A DNA stretch of 64,000 bases from Pedosphaera sp. (GCA_028293325.1 JAQGPA010000006.1:1-64000), one strand, 5' to 3'; shown: positions 8,408 through 18,727, counted from the stretch's first letter. Made by a program: numbers and translations. The notes: generated by a model not told the origin, from the letters alone.

Positions 8408-11038
8408 ATGAGAGAGGTTTTGGCAACTCTGCATAAGCACTTATTACGGATGCGCGTAGCGTATCTGGTACTGGTGCTTTCTTTGATACCGGCAGTAGTT
8501 GCATATTACAGGGTCAAGGGGAGCGCAACGGTGCGAGACCAGACCCGTTTCGAGACGGTGGTACGGAAGTATCAGTCATCTATTATAGAGCGGATTCCCC
8601 ATTACGTTGATGAAATGCTGGGGGTGCGGGGGTTGTTTGCCGCCAATGCATCGGTGAGCGTTGAGCAATGGCAAAAGTACATTGCGAGCATGGAAATCGA
8701 GCGGGTTTATCCCGGACTTAAGACATTGGGCTACGTGGAAGAGGTTAGATCAGAACAGAAAGAGGAATTTTTGAGACACATTCGGGCGAACCAAGGAACG
8801 AACTACCAGATTTTGCCGGAGGGAGAGCGGGCGGTTTATTTTCCGACGGTCTATGCGAGTCGGTTGGATGGCGGGCGGCAAGGGGGCACTGGCCATGACC
8901 ATTTTACTTATACCAACAGGCAGGAGTTAATGGAAAAAGCGCGGGACACAGGGCAGGCCACGGCGACCGGCAAAATAAAACTATCCAGGCAGGACGCGAA
9001 TGATGCGTCGCAAGCCGGATTTACCATTTATCTTCCGGTATATCGAGCCGATGCCCCGATTGGCAATGTCGAGGAGCGCCGGGCGGCGTTGCAAGGTTTT
9101 ATTTTTGCGAGTTTCGAGGCGAAAGCAATGTTGGCCGGCATATTTGGCCAACGCACCAATTCGATAGTGGCTTTGGAAGTTTACGACGGCGGGGAAACAA
9201 AGTCGGAGAACCTGCTGTTTGCGGACAAACAGGCGTCCCAGAACTATAACCCGCGCCTGAGCGAGACGCGGAAGATGCCGGTATTGAATCGCACCTGGAC
9301 ATTGAACTTCAGTTCGCTGCCGACATTTGAAGCGGCGTCGCAGGCACGGCAGCCGAGGCTTGTCATCGTGTGCGGCATTGCAATGAGCCTGCTTTTGTTC
9401 GGCATCACGTGGGCGCAGGTGAGCGCGCGAGAGCGCGCGGAGAAAATAAGCATCGAATTGCGAGGATCCGAAGCGGCACTGGCGGCGGAAAAGGAACGGC
9501 TGGCGGTGACATTGTATTCGATTTGCGACGGAGTGATTACGACGGACACGGCAGAGGTGGTGATTTCGATCAACAAGGCGGCAGAACAGTTGACGGGCTG
9601 GACGCAGGCGGAAGCGTTGGGAAAACCGCTGACGGAGTTATTTAACGCGGTGCAGGAAAAAACGCGGGAGCGGTGCACGAGCCCGGTGGCTAGTGTGTTG
9701 AAAACCGGCGCGATGCCGGGGCCGACGCCGGCAATGATATTAATTGCGCGAGACGGGCAGGAGCGCGTGATTGTCGGTTCGGCGGCGACGATCCGGAACA
9801 AGGCGGACGGAACTGTTGGCGCGGTGCTGGTTTTCCGCGACATTACCGAGAAACAAAAGAGCGAAGCGGAATTGTTGAAGGAAAGCAAACTGGAATCGGT
9901 TGGTCTGCTGGCGGGCGGCATTGCGCATGATTTTAACAACATTCTGATGGGCATCATCGGGAACATCTCTCTGGCGAGGATGAACGCGCATTCGTCGGAA
10001 TTGATGCTGGAGCGGTTGGCGGGCGTGGAAAAGGCGGCGTTGCGCGCGAAGGAATTGACGCAGCAGTTGGTGATGTTCGCCCGCGGCGGCGCGCCCATCC
10101 GGAAGCAGGTCCAGTTGCCCGGCATGGTGAAGGATGCGACACTTTTTGCGTTGCATGGAGCGAGTGTGCATGCGGAGTTTTCGCTGGCAGCCCTGACCTG
10201 GGGGGTGGAGGTGGACGAGGGTCAATTCCGGCAGGTGATACATAACATTGTGCTCAATGCGGTGCAGGCCATGCCGGAAGGTGGGAAAATAGAAGTGCGC
10301 GCGGAGAACGTAGAGTTCACCAATGGATTTCTGCCACCGTTGGTTGCGGGCAAGTATGTGAAGATTTCCATTCGGGATCACGGGACAGGGATTGCACCGG
10401 AACATTTACCGAAAATTTTTGATCCTTATTTCAGCACCCGAAAGCATGCCCGTGGATTGGGATTGGCGAGCGCCCATTCAGTGATGCGCAAGCATGAAGG
10501 GCAGATTAGCGTAGAATCGCAGGTGGGACAAGGCAGCACATTTCAGGTTTATTTGCCAGCATCGTTCAAAGCAGAATTGCAACGCACACCGGACACGAAT
10601 CAGCGCCGATTGTTTGGCCACGGGCGAATCCTAGTGATGGATGACGAAGCGGACATTCTCACATTGGTGCAGGATATGTTAAAGATGATGGGTTATGAAG
10701 TAGAGACGGCGCGGGATGGCGTGGAGACGTTGGCCAAGTATCAGGCGGCAAAGCAGAATGCGCAGGCATTTGCAGTGGTGATCATGGACCTGACGGTGCC
10801 GGAGGGGATGGGCGGCAAAGAGGCGATTCGCCGGTTGAGAGAAATGGATCCACAGGTGAAGGCGATTGTTTCAAGTGGTTATTCGTATGATCCAGTAATG
10901 GCGAGTTTCCAGGAATATGGATTTAGCGGGGTGATTCCGAAGCCTTACGTGATGGAAGACTTGGGGCGCGTGGTCGGGGAGGTGGTCAGCCAGAAGCGGG
11001 ACAAAAGTAGGAAACCGGAAATAGTTGGTGAGAATTAG
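8408..11038 (+). CDS. Hybrid sensor histidine kinase: CHASE, PAS, HisKA, HATPase, receiver
   Basis: The 876-residue inner-membrane sensor has a membrane segment at about 18-36, a periplasmic CHASE domain (about 70-290), a second membrane segment (about 324-344), a PAS domain (about 365-490), then a HisKA box GGIAHDFNNIL with the phospho-accepting His507, and a HATPase domain with the N box (NIVLNAVQAMP), DHGTGIAPEH and GLGLASAHSV. A C-terminal receiver from about 738 carries Asp794 and the conserved KPY. No separate response regulator is adjacent, so output may go by phosphotransfer to another protein. Its end overlaps the convergent ribF end by 4 bp. The ligand of the CHASE domain cannot be told. 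Confidence 0.92.
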   Translation: MREVLATLHKHLLRMRVAYLVLVLSLIPAVVAYYRVKGSATVRDQTRFETVVRKYQSSIIERIPHYVDEMLGVRGLFAANASVSVEQWQKYIASMEIERVYPGLKTLGYVEEVRSEQKEEFLRHIRANQGTNYQILPEGERAVYFPTVYASRLDGGRQGGTGHDHFTYTNRQELMEKARDTGQATATGKIKLSRQDANDASQAGFTIYLPVYRADAPIGNVEERRAALQGFIFASFEAKAMLAGIFGQRTNSIVALEVYDGGETKSENLLFADKQASQNYNPRLSETRKMPVLNRTWTLNFSSLPTFEAASQARQPRLVIVCGIAMSLLLFGITWAQVSARERAEKISIELRGSEAALAAEKERLAVTLYSICDGVITTDTAEVVISINKAAEQLTGWTQAEALGKPLTELFNAVQEKTRERCTSPVASVLKTGAMPGPTPAMILIARDGQERVIVGSAATIRNKADGTVGAVLVFRDITEKQKSEAELLKESKLESVGLLAGGIAHDFNNILMGIIGNISLARMNAHSSELMLERLAGVEKAALRAKELTQQLVMFARGGAPIRKQVQLPGMVKDATLFALHGASVHAEFSLAALTWGVEVDEGQFRQVIHNIVLNAVQAMPEGGKIEVRAENVEFTNGFLPPLVAGKYVKISIRDHGTGIAPEHLPKIFDPYFSTRKHARGLGLASAHSVMRKHEGQISVESQVGQGSTFQVYLPASFKAELQRTPDTNQRRLFGHGRILVMDDEADILTLVQDMLKMMGYEVETARDGVETLAKYQAAKQNAQAFAVVIMDLTVPEGMGGKEAIRRLREMDPQVKAIVSSGYSYDPVMASFQEYGFSGVIPKPYVMEDLGRVVGEVVSQKRDKSRKPEIVGEN

Positions 11039-11958
11039 AAACGGTTGCGGGCGGTGGCGATGTCACGGGCAATTTGTTCCTGGAGAGCGGGAAGCGAGGA
11101 GAATTTTTGTTCATCGCGGAGTTTTTCCACGAAAGTCAGTTCCAGTTCCTGGCCGTACAAATCACTATTAAAATCGAGGAGATGAGCTTCAACGCGGGTT
11201 TGCGGCGCGGGATTTTGCAGAGTGGGGCGCGAGCCGATGTTGACGACGGCGCGGTGGTGCCGGCCCATGACGTGAGCATGGGCTGTGTAAACGCCGAAAG
11301 GAGGCAGCGCCAGGCCGGTGACTTCGAGGTTGGCGGTGGGAAAGCCGAGTTTCTGGCCGAGGTGGTCACCGTGGATGACCTGGCCGGTAAGAGAATAGGC
11401 GCGGCCCAGCATCTGGCTAACGGCGTCGAGGTTGCCGGCGGCGATAGCTTCGCGAATGCGGGTGCTGCTGACGACTTTGCCGTCGAGGGAGACAGCGGCC
11501 ATGCCGTGAACGATGAAGTTGAGTTCGGCGCCAAGGGTCTTTAGCAAGGCGACGTTGCCGCCACGCTTATGGCCGAAGGTGAAATTGCTGCCGACGCAGA
11601 GACTTTGAATTTGGGGAAGGTCGTGGGCGAGGCTACGGATGAAGGTGTCGCCTGTTTGCTGGCTAAAGGGTTGATCGAAATGGATGAGGAGCAGGGCATC
11701 GCAGCCGAGTGCGCCGAGGACACGGAGTTTTTGGGGCAGAGAATAGATGAGTGGCGGAACGCGTTGAGGGGCGACGATCGTGTTGGGATGTTGGTCGAAG
11801 GTGATGACGAGCGAAAGGACTTCGTGCTGCTGGGCATCGGCAATGGTCTGGCGAATGATTTGCTGATGGCCGAGGTGAACGCCATCAAAGAAGCCGATGG
11901 CCAGACAGACCTTGCGGCCGACGGGCTTCAGTTCGCTGGCGGCGTGGATGATATTCAT
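11035..11958 (-). CDS. ribF: Bifunctional riboflavin kinase / FAD synthetase
   Basis: Phosphorylates riboflavin to FMN and adenylates FMN to FAD. The N-terminal nucleotidyltransferase half has GFFDGVHLGHQ, the CDS-type HxGH motif, and SSTRIREAIAAG. The C-terminal riboflavin-kinase barrel has GQKLGFPTANL and the GVYTA strand. At 307 residues it is full length. It is the last gene of the nusA-infB-rbfA-nrnA-truB-ribF cluster, separated from truB by 78 bp. Confidence 0.95.
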   Translation of the reverse strand: MNIIHAASELKPVGRKVCLAIGFFDGVHLGHQQIIRQTIADAQQHEVLSLVITFDQHPNTIVAPQRVPPLIYSLPQKLRVLGALGCDALLLIHFDQPFSQQTGDTFIRSLAHDLPQIQSLCVGSNFTFGHKRGGNVALLKTLGAELNFIVHGMAAVSLDGKVVSSTRIREAIAAGNLDAVSQMLGRAYSLTGQVIHGDHLGQKLGFPTANLEVTGLALPPFGVYTAHAHVMGRHHRAVVNIGSRPTLQNPAPQTRVEAHLLDFNSDLYGQELELTFVEKLRDEQKFSSLPALQEQIARDIATARNRF

Positions 11959-12036
11959 GGCTCCGGGCGAAGGGTGGGAACCTTTCGATTCATAAGGCCA
12001 ATTTGTTCATACACTCTATTTTGGAGCCGAAGCGGA

Positions 12037-12744
12037 TCAGGTCAACTTCAAGAATGGGATGACGCGTTTTTCAAGTTCGCTGAGCGGCAAGGCCAGCACT
12101 TGTTCAAATTCGATGGCATTTGTCACGTCAAATTTGCCGGAGACGAGGCGGCGCAAGGTGGCGAGGTGCGCGCCGCAGCCAAGTTTCTGGCCGATGTCGT
12201 GCGCGAGACTGCGGACGTAGGTTCCCTTGGTGCAGGCGACGCGAAAGCGGCCGAGGGGCTCCTGATAATCGCTGAAGCGAAAATTATATACGTGAATCAG
12301 CCGGGGTTCGCGTGCCACTTCGATGCCTTTGCGCGCCAGTTTGTAAAGGGGCACGCCGTTTTTTTTGATGGCCGAAACCATGGGCGGCATTTGCATCTGG
12401 TCGCCCACGAATGTGGCGGCGAGCTCGTTCAACTCCGCCAGGGTGGTGGGCGGCACGGGGAGGGAGGTGACCAATTCGCCATCGGCATCATAGCTGTCGG
12501 TGGTTTCGCCGAGTTTGATGGCGCCTTCGTAAACTTTGTCGGAGGACATAAGTTTTTCAGAGAGCTTGGTGCCGCGGCCGAGCACGATGATGAGCAGGCC
12601 GGTGGCGTTGGGATCCAGGGTCCCACAATGGCCGACTTTCTTAATTTGAAACTGGCGCCTGATGGCGTCAACGACATCGTGAGAAGTGGGGCCGACCGGT
12701 TTATCGATCAACAGAGCGCCATCCAAAGCATCAAATTCGTGCAT
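12037..12744 (-). CDS. truB: tRNA pseudouridine-55 synthase
   Basis: Makes pseudouridine 55 in the T loop of tRNAs. The 235-residue product has DGALLIDKPVGPTSHDVV at the N-terminus and the catalytic motif GTLDPNATG with Asp44, followed by the YEGAIKLGETTDSYDADG segment and the VACTKGTYVRSLAHDIG motif. It appears to lack the C-terminal PUA domain of the E. coli enzyme, as many TruB proteins do. The position in the infB-rbfA-truB-ribF block is the classical one. Confidence 0.95.
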   Translation of the reverse strand: MHEFDALDGALLIDKPVGPTSHDVVDAIRRQFQIKKVGHCGTLDPNATGLLIIVLGRGTKLSEKLMSSDKVYEGAIKLGETTDSYDADGELVTSLPVPPTTLAELNELAATFVGDQMQMPPMVSAIKKNGVPLYKLARKGIEVAREPRLIHVYNFRFSDYQEPLGRFRVACTKGTYVRSLAHDIGQKLGCGAHLATLRRLVSGKFDVTNAIEFEQVLALPLSELEKRVIPFLKLT

Positions 12745-12771
12745 AGAAATTAAAAGGAAACCGAAGGCGGT

Positions 12772-13755
12772 TTAAGCGGCTGCCTGCAGAGCCTTTTTCA
12801 CCGCGGCAATGACCCGGCGTTGGGTGGAAAGCGGTGAGCCGAGAATGCGCGCGCCCGCAGCGGCCATGTGACCACCGCCGCCGAATTGCGCGGCGATTTC
12901 GTTAACGTTCACTTTTTCGCTTTTGGAGCGGAGACTGATGCGGGTGAGGTTGTCGCCCATTTCTTCAAAAACAACGGCAACGACCACCGGCTCGATGGCG
13001 CGAATGTGATCGATCAGGCCTTCCGAGTCATCGGTTTCCGCGCCAGTGCGGATGAAGTCCGCTTTTTTGAGCCAGAAATAGGCGATTTGATTATCATGCG
13101 TGAGCCGGAAATGATTGTAAACGTGCTGCAAAAGGCGGACGCGGGAGAGGGGATAGGATTGATAAACTTCGTCGCAAATCTTGGCAAGGTCGGCGCCACG
13201 TTTCACCAGATCGCCGGCGACATTGTAAGTGCTGGGGCGGGTGCTGGGGTACTGGAACGAGCCGGTGTCGGTGGAAACAGCGGTGAAGAGACAATCCGCG
13301 ATGCGCGGAGTAATGGGCCAGCCCGCGGTTTTAAGCAACCGGAAAATGATTTCGCCACTGGAAGGTTCCTTGGCGGAAACCCAGTTGATATCGGCGTAGC
13401 GGGTATTGCTTTTATGGTGGTCGATATTGATGAAGAGCTTGCGATTGCTGATGCAGGCGCCGACTTTGCCGAGGCGTTCGAAGCTGGCGGCATCGGTGGC
13501 GATGACGCAATCGAACTTCACTCCACGACGCGGGCGTTGCACCAGGTGGTCGGGATCGAGGAAGGCAAGCTTGGCAGGGACTGCATCCTCGTTCCAGCAA
13601 ACGACCTTTTTACCCTCGTTCTTCAAGGCAAGAGTCAGTCCCAATTGGGAGCCGATGCAATCACCGTCGGGACGGACGTGGCCGACGACACAGATAGTAC
13701 GGCTGTTGCGGATTCCATCGAGAATACGATCAATTATCTTTAGGTGTGGCTTCAT
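12772..13755 (-). CDS. nrnA: NrnA-like DHH phosphoesterase (oligoribonuclease / pAp phosphatase)
   Basis: Predicted to degrade nano-RNAs and possibly 3'-phosphoadenosine 5'-phosphate. Metal-binding motifs of the DHH superfamily are intact: VRPDGDCIGS near the N-terminus, the IATDAAS loop, IDHHKSN, and the DHHA1 motif FGGGGHMAAAGA near the end. I place the start at ATG 13755, giving MKPHLKIIDRI and 327 residues; the upstream ATG at 13788 would add 11 residues that overlap rbfA further. Even so the gene overlaps the rbfA end by 26 bp, so translation is probably coupled. The gene order rbfA-nrnA-truB is common. Confidence 0.88.
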   Translation of the reverse strand: MKPHLKIIDRILDGIRNSRTICVVGHVRPDGDCIGSQLGLTLALKNEGKKVVCWNEDAVPAKLAFLDPDHLVQRPRRGVKFDCVIATDAASFERLGKVGACISNRKLFINIDHHKSNTRYADINWVSAKEPSSGEIIFRLLKTAGWPITPRIADCLFTAVSTDTGSFQYPSTRPSTYNVAGDLVKRGADLAKICDEVYQSYPLSRVRLLQHVYNHFRLTHDNQIAYFWLKKADFIRTGAETDDSEGLIDHIRAIEPVVVAVVFEEMGDNLTRISLRSKSEKVNVNEIAAQFGGGGHMAAAGARILGSPLSTQRRVIAAVKKALQAAA

Positions 13756-14110
13756 CTTCTGCGGGCCGGGATTTTTCCAATTCATCAATGATCTTCAGGA
13801 CCTTGTTGCCTTGTTCGATTGATTCATCCATCACGAACCGCAATTGGGGCGTGTATTTTAAAATGACCGCTTTGCCGACCAGACCCTGGATATGCTTGCG
13901 GTGCCGATGAAGCGCGGCGATGCCCTTCTTCTGCTGTTCGGCGTTGCCGAGGATGCCGATGAAAACGGTGGCCGAATGGAGGTCGCTGCTGACGGTGACT
14001 TCATTAACGGTGACGAGACCAGCCTCGCCGACCGGGATCTCGCGGCGGATGACTTCGCCGATCTCGCGCTTTAAAAGCTCGCGTACCCGTTGCAGTCTGA
14101 GCGAGGGCAT
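13730..14110 (-). CDS. rbfA: Ribosome-binding factor A
   Basis: Assists maturation of the 30S subunit and the 5' end of 16S rRNA. The 126-residue protein starts with the LRLQRVRELLKREIGEVI helix, then the KH-type fold with VTVNEVTVSSDLHSATVF and the RFVMDESIEQG end motif typical of RbfA. It lies 21 bp downstream of infB and overlaps nrnA. Confidence 0.94.
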   Translation of the reverse strand: MPSLRLQRVRELLKREIGEVIRREIPVGEAGLVTVNEVTVSSDLHSATVFIGILGNAEQQKKGIAALHRHRKHIQGLVGKAVILKYTPQLRFVMDESIEQGNKVLKIIDELEKSRPAEDEATPKDN

Positions 14111-14131
14111 GGGAAAACAGTTTGAGAAAAA

Positions 14132-16645
14132 TCAGAGTTTTTGGACGATGCGCTCGACGCTGTAACATTCGATCGAGTCGCCCACTTGAATATCACTAAA
14201 GCCTTCGATGCGGATTCCGCATTCCATGCCGGCTCGCACTTCGTTGACTTCATCCTGGAAGCGGCGCAGTGACTGGGTAACGCCTTCGTAGATCAATCCC
14301 TTGCGGCGCATGACACGGACCTTGCCGCGGACGATGCGTCCCATAGTAACCATACAGCCTGCCACAGGACCGCCCTTGGAGAGGTTGAAAATTTTGCGTA
14401 CTTCGGCGGAGCCAACCACGACATCCTTGAGGATCGGGTCGAGCAAGCCAGCCATGGCTTCTTTCACCTGATCAATCAATTCATAGATGATGGCGTAAAG
14501 CTTGATTTGGACCCCTTCGCGCTTGGCGACATCTGACACACCGTTGTCAATGCGGGTATGAAAACCAAGAATAACGGCGGTTGAGGCGGAAGCAAGGGAG
14601 ACGTCGGATTCAGTAATGGTGCCGACAGCGCTATGAATGACTTCCAGAGCGACCTTGTCGGACTCAATTTTCTTGAGGGCTTCGACAATGGCTTCCACCG
14701 AGCCTTGAGTATCGGCTTTGACCACGACCTTAAGGGCTTTGGCGCTGTTGGAGGTCATGGTGGCAAACAGGTTTTCCAAGGTAACCTTGGCCCGTATTTC
14801 CTGACCGTGGGCGCGGGCTTCCATGGCGCGTTTTTCCGCGAGATCGCGGGCTTCCTTTTCGTCCTCCACGACGGTAAATTCCAAGCCCGCTTCGGGCACG
14901 CCGTTCAAGCCGAGCATGCGCACGGCGACGGAGGGGGCGGCTTCCTTTAAACGCTTGTTGTCTTCGTTAATGAGCGCGCGGACTTTGCCGTAATACGGAC
15001 CGCAAATGACGATGTCACCCAGATGGAGAGTGCCCTTGCGGACGAGGACCGTGGCGGTGGGGCCGCCTGGTTCCAAACCGGATTCGATGACGTTGCCTTT
15101 GGCACGGCGGGTGGGGTTGGCCTTCAACTCCATGATTTCAGCCTGGAGAAGAATGGCCTCGAGCAATTTATCCACGCCTTTTTTAGTCAGGGCGGAGACA
15201 TCGACAAATTGGGTTTTACCACCCCATTCTTCGCAGACCAGCTCTTTTTCCTGCAATTGCTGGCGCACCTTCATTGGGTTGGCGTTGGGATGGTCGCACT
15301 TATTAACGGCCACGATGATTTCGGCCTTGGCGGCTTGAGCATGGCTGAGCGCCTCGAGTGTTTGAGGCATGACGCCGTCATTGGCGGCAACGACGAGGAC
15401 GACAATATCGGTAACGTTCGCACCGCGAGCGCGCATCGAACTGAACGCGGCATGGCCGGGCGTATCAAGGAAGGTGATCTGCTGCACCTCGTTCTTCCGT
15501 TCGGGGTGGGGGAAGGAAATGGTATAGGCGCCGATGTGTTGCGTGATGCCACCGGCTTCGCCGGCGACGACGTCAGATTGACGGATAACATCGAGGAGGG
15601 TGGTTTTGCCATGGTCAACGTGACCCATGATGGTGACCACCGGAGCGCGCGGCTTTAATTCCTCCGGCTTGTCCTCGATATCGACTTCAATTTTTTTGAT
15701 TGGGGCGTGGACGATGCCGCTGCCGCGTTCCCTTTTTTCGACTTCGAAACGGAAACCGTATTTGGCACAAATTTTTTGAGCAACCAATTCATCAATCGCC
15801 TGGTTAACGTTGGCAAATACGCCCAACTCCATCAAATCCGCGATGAGTTTGAAAGGCTTGAGCTTGAGCGCATCAGCAAGTTCACGTACCACGATGGGTG
15901 GCTTGAGGGAAATCATTACCCCGGTTTCAGGACCGGTAAATTTCGGGGGCGCTGGAGCGGCTGGCTTAACGGATTCGGACCGGCCAGGACCGCCATAGCC
16001 GGGTCTGCCGCCGGGTGCCTGTGGACGACCGCCCGGTTGGTTAAAGCCGCCACGGAAGTTGCGATTATCTCCCTTGCCGCGAGAAAAATCGGGTCGCGCC
16101 GCGGGAGCCCCGGGGCGGGAAGGCGGCAGCTTTACGGAGCCAGTCTTTTCACCAACGCGAGGAGCGGGTTTACTGGGCAATTGGATAAACCCGACCTTAT
16201 CGCCGACCTGAGGGCCGACTGGTGCGGGCGGCGGTGGCATGATGACATCTGGCTCAGCCGGGGCCGATGTTTCTTCGATGGCCGTCACAGCCTCACCATT
16301 TTCAGATGGAACCTGTTCCGGCGGGGCTGGAGTGGCTTTGGCTATCACGACGGGTTCATCCGGTATCGGTAATTGCACTGGCTGCACTGGCGCGGGAGGC
16401 GGCGGTGCTGGCGGAGGCGGTGCGGTGACTAAAATGATTTTTTCAGGTTCGGCGGGCGGGGCCGGCGGTGCAGCGGCGACCGGTTTGCCACCGCTCAATT
16501 TTTCCTCAAGATATTCGGCAGTAATTTTATCGAGTGAACTAGAAGGAACCTTGGCGGCAGTAATGCCCAACTCCTTGGCTTTGGCAAGAACTTCCTTGTT
16601 CTCCAAGCCGAGCTTTTTTGAAATGTCGTAAATACGAACGGGCAT
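14132..16645 (-). CDS. infB: Translation initiation factor IF-2
   Basis: GTPase that brings initiator tRNA to the 30S subunit. The 837-residue product has an IF2_N domain (residues 1-50), a Pro/Ala/Gly-rich linker to about 215, a second IF2 N-type segment, then the G domain with [20 protein letters not shown] and [10 protein letters not shown], followed by domains II-IV with the C-terminal [18 protein letters not shown] motif. The linker contains Arg/Gly-rich stretches. It is encoded between nusA and rbfA. Confidence 0.97.
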   Translation of the reverse strand: MPVRIYDISKKLGLENKEVLAKAKELGITAAKVPSSSLDKITAEYLEEKLSGGKPVAAAPPAPPAEPEKIILVTAPPPPAPPPPAPVQPVQLPIPDEPVVIAKATPAPPEQVPSENGEAVTAIEETSAPAEPDVIMPPPPAPVGPQVGDKVGFIQLPSKPAPRVGEKTGSVKLPPSRPGAPAARPDFSRGKGDNRNFRGGFNQPGGRPQAPGGRPGYGGPGRSESVKPAAPAPPKFTGPETGVMISLKPPIVVRELADALKLKPFKLIADLMELGVFANVNQAIDELVAQKICAKYGFRFEVEKRERGSGIVHAPIKKIEVDIEDKPEELKPRAPVVTIMGHVDHGKTTLLDVIRQSDVVAGEAGGITQHIGAYTISFPHPERKNEVQQITFLDTPGHAAFSSMRARGANVTDIVVLVVAANDGVMPQTLEALSHAQAAKAEIIVAVNKCDHPNANPMKVRQQLQEKELVCEEWGGKTQFVDVSALTKKGVDKLLEAILLQAEIMELKANPTRRAKGNVIESGLEPGGPTATVLVRKGTLHLGDIVICGPYYGKVRALINEDNKRLKEAAPSVAVRMLGLNGVPEAGLEFTVVEDEKEARDLAEKRAMEARAHGQEIRAKVTLENLFATMTSNSAKALKVVVKADTQGSVEAIVEALKKIESDKVALEVIHSAVGTITESDVSLASASTAVILGFHTRIDNGVSDVAKREGVQIKLYAIIYELIDQVKEAMAGLLDPILKDVVVGSAEVRKIFNLSKGGPVAGCMVTMGRIVRGKVRVMRRKGLIYEGVTQSLRRFQDEVNEVRAGMECGIRIEGFSDIQVGDSIECYSVERIVQKL

Positions 16646-16742
16646 AATCTTTTTGATCTCTAACTTCGGGCCAATACTGCCACAGAGCCTTCATACGTCT
16701 AAAAAACTAACATATGATTGTTTTCTTTTCCAGACGCTCGAA

Positions 16743-18032
16743 TTAGGCGGCAGAAGCGGTTTCGCCGCTCTCGCCCACCTTCAGGGTGCGCCGGGCAGCT
16801 TCTACACGCACAGCTTCCATTATGGCGGCCGCTTGGTCGCCAATTTGCGGGATTCCCGCCAAATCACTTACATCCGCCTGGAGTAAATCTTCCAGTCGGG
16901 TTAAACCTTGATGAACGAGTACATCTGCCTGTTCCTGAGTAATGCCAGGAATGGCAGCCAACACTTTCACTGCCTGGGCCACTTTCTGTTCAAATCCCAT
17001 GGTCACAACAACTTCCGGCTCAATATCCACCTGCCAACCCGTCAGTTTGGAGGAAAGGCGGGCGTTCTGGCCGCGTTTGCCGATAGCGAGCGAAAGCTGA
17101 TCTTCGCTGACAACGATTTTAACGCGGCGATTGGCCTCGTCCACATCGAAGGATTTCAATTGGGCGGGGGCCAAGGCATTGGTGAGGAACACTTTGATGT
17201 TCGGATCCCAACGGATGATGTCCACCTTCTCATTGTTTAATTCGCGGACAATATTCTTCACACGCTGACCGCGGAGGCCGACGCAAGCGCCGACAGGGTC
17301 CACTTTTTCATCGCGGGTATAGACTGCGAGCTTGGTCCGAAAACCAGGTTCGCGGGCGATGCCTTTGACTTCAATGGTACCGTCGTTGATCTCGGACACT
17401 TCCAACTGAAAAAGCTTGATGACAAAACGCGGGTCGGCGCGAGAGAGGATGATTTCAGGGCCATGAGGGCCGTTTTCAACCGCCTTTACGTAGCAACGAA
17501 TGCGTTCGCCAATTTGATATTCTTCCGTGGGCACGCGCTCGCGGTTCGGCAGGAGGGCCTCATATTTGCCGAGGTCCACGCTGACGTCTGAACGATCAAA
17601 ACGGCGTACGACGCCGCTAATGATGTCACCGACACGGTCTTTGAATTCAGCAAAAATGAGCTGCTTTTCCGCGCGGCGAATATGCTGCATCAGGGATTGC
17701 TTGGCATATTGCGAGGCAATGCGGCCGAATCCGGCAGGGGTGACTTCGACTTCAATTTCTTCACCCAACTGGGCGTCCGGCTTGATGCGACGGGCATCGA
17801 AAACAGTGATTTGATCGTGTTTGGAGAGAACCTTCTCGGAAACAACCAATTTGGCAAAGGCCTTGATATCGCCGCCTTTGGGGTCAATAACGCAACGGAG
17901 TTCACGCGCCGGGCCGACGGCTTTCTTGGCCGCAGACAACAGAGCCTCCTCCACAGCAGCGACGAGGACATTACGACTAATGCCCTTCTCCCGCTCCCAG
18001 AATTCTAAAACTGTTAAAAAATCTGCGTTCAT
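16743..18032 (-). CDS. nusA: Transcription termination/antitermination factor NusA
   Basis: RNA-polymerase-binding factor that modulates pausing, termination and antitermination. The 429-residue product has the N-terminal polymerase-binding domain, an S1 domain (about 135-200), KH1 and KH2 with GLRGQRVKNIVRELNNEKVDI and AIGKRGQNARLSSKLTGW, and one C-terminal helix-hairpin-helix acidic repeat ending PQIGDQAAAIMEAV. First gene of the infB operon; rimP, which usually precedes it, is absent here. The leader carries a possible attenuator. Confidence 0.96.
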   Translation of the reverse strand: MNADFLTVLEFWEREKGISRNVLVAAVEEALLSAAKKAVGPARELRCVIDPKGGDIKAFAKLVVSEKVLSKHDQITVFDARRIKPDAQLGEEIEVEVTPAGFGRIASQYAKQSLMQHIRRAEKQLIFAEFKDRVGDIISGVVRRFDRSDVSVDLGKYEALLPNRERVPTEEYQIGERIRCYVKAVENGPHGPEIILSRADPRFVIKLFQLEVSEINDGTIEVKGIAREPGFRTKLAVYTRDEKVDPVGACVGLRGQRVKNIVRELNNEKVDIIRWDPNIKVFLTNALAPAQLKSFDVDEANRRVKIVVSEDQLSLAIGKRGQNARLSSKLTGWQVDIEPEVVVTMGFEQKVAQAVKVLAAIPGITQEQADVLVHQGLTRLEDLLQADVSDLAGIPQIGDQAAAIMEAVRVEAARRTLKVGESGETASAA

Positions 18033-18064
18033 ATAGACATCACCACAGCCCCAATCAGGGGAAC

Positions 18065-18126
18065 AAAAAAGTCGGCAGATTTAATTCTTCCGACTTGGCG
18101 CGCTGGCGAACCAGCCATCTGTACCG
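18065..18126 (-). promoter_or_regulatory. Candidate attenuator in the nusA leader
   Basis: Reading the minus strand towards nusA there is a small UUCG-capped hairpin (GCTGG-TTCG-CCAGC), then a terminator-like hairpin AAGTCGG / CCGACTT (18090-18096 and 18069-18075) running into six T residues at 18070-18065, only 33 nt before the nusA start. Upstream, CGGTACAGAT (18126-18117) can pair with ATCTGCCG (18080-18073) apart from a 2-nt bulge. That would break the terminator 3' arm, as an antiterminator does. No gene ends close upstream that would need the terminator. Structure seen by eye only. Confidence 0.45.
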
Positions 18127-18475
18127 TTCTAGTAAGATTAAATTCCTATTAACATCACGTCAAGTTTCAAATACCGGCCAATAAGGCGGTTCCAATAAGC
18201 CGAGCAGTAAGGAATGGCGCCCAGTCCCAAGATCTGGATGGCATACTTACCCAACTCGTACGAGTTATATAATAACTCCTTTTGGCTGTTTTGCAAACAG
18301 TTGGATGCTTGAGGGGAAAGGAACCAGATTAGGCGGTGGAATGACTGTGAGGCTTGCCTCACAACGGGTTAGACATCACAAAGACTTGAAAAACAATCAG
18401 CCATGCAAACAGCAAGCCATAAACCCAAGTCAGATATTTATAAGTGGCGGGCGCATGTTGTTAACGAACGATTCG
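18127..18475. other. Spacer without a supported gene
   Basis: About 350 bp, more A/T-rich than its surroundings, between the small membrane protein gene and the nusA leader. On the minus strand a short stretch near 18375-18460 would read as a hydrophobic, membrane-segment-like peptide but lacks a plausible start codon. No RNA gene or recognisable repeat was seen. Confidence 0.5.
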
Positions 18476-18727
18476 TTACTTGTGCGTCCAACTTTGGATC
18501 TGCTGTTGCAATTGAGGCCAAAAGCCAAGTGACATAATAATAAGGGAGGCGATCACAAAAATCAGAAACCAGGCAATCAAAGCTCGGAAATAGTTCTTCC
18601 GGGATTCGTTATCGCCGGTAAATGACCAGACAATAATCATAACCAAGCCGACACAGGGGATGGCCATAATAAATATGGCGAACATCCAAAACCAGATTGA
18701 GACGTAGTTTTTGTTCCCGTTTGCCAT
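18476..18727 (-). CDS. Small two-helix membrane protein, unknown function
   Basis: The 83-residue product has two strong hydrophobic helices (about 10-36, rich in Ile/Met/Phe, and 48-68) joined by a short charged loop NESRKNYFRA, and a polar C-terminus. This hairpin topology and the coherent composition support a real inner-membrane protein, but I recognise no family. It lies between the REC-REC protein gene (upstream on the same strand, 79 bp away) and the nusA leader. Confidence 0.6.
   Translation of the reverse strand: MANGNKNYVSIWFWMFAIFIMAIPCVGLVMIIVWSFTGDNESRKNYFRALIAWFLIFVIASLIIMSLGFWPQLQQQIQSWTHK

Noticed and set aside
18138-18362. 74-codon minus-strand frame upstream of nusA
   Set aside because: No convincing ribosome site or family pattern; composition irregular.
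18375-18475. Short hydrophobic peptide frame just after the 83-residue membrane protein gene
   Set aside because: Reads like a membrane helix, but there is no acceptable start codon and an in-frame stop separates it from the upstream gene.
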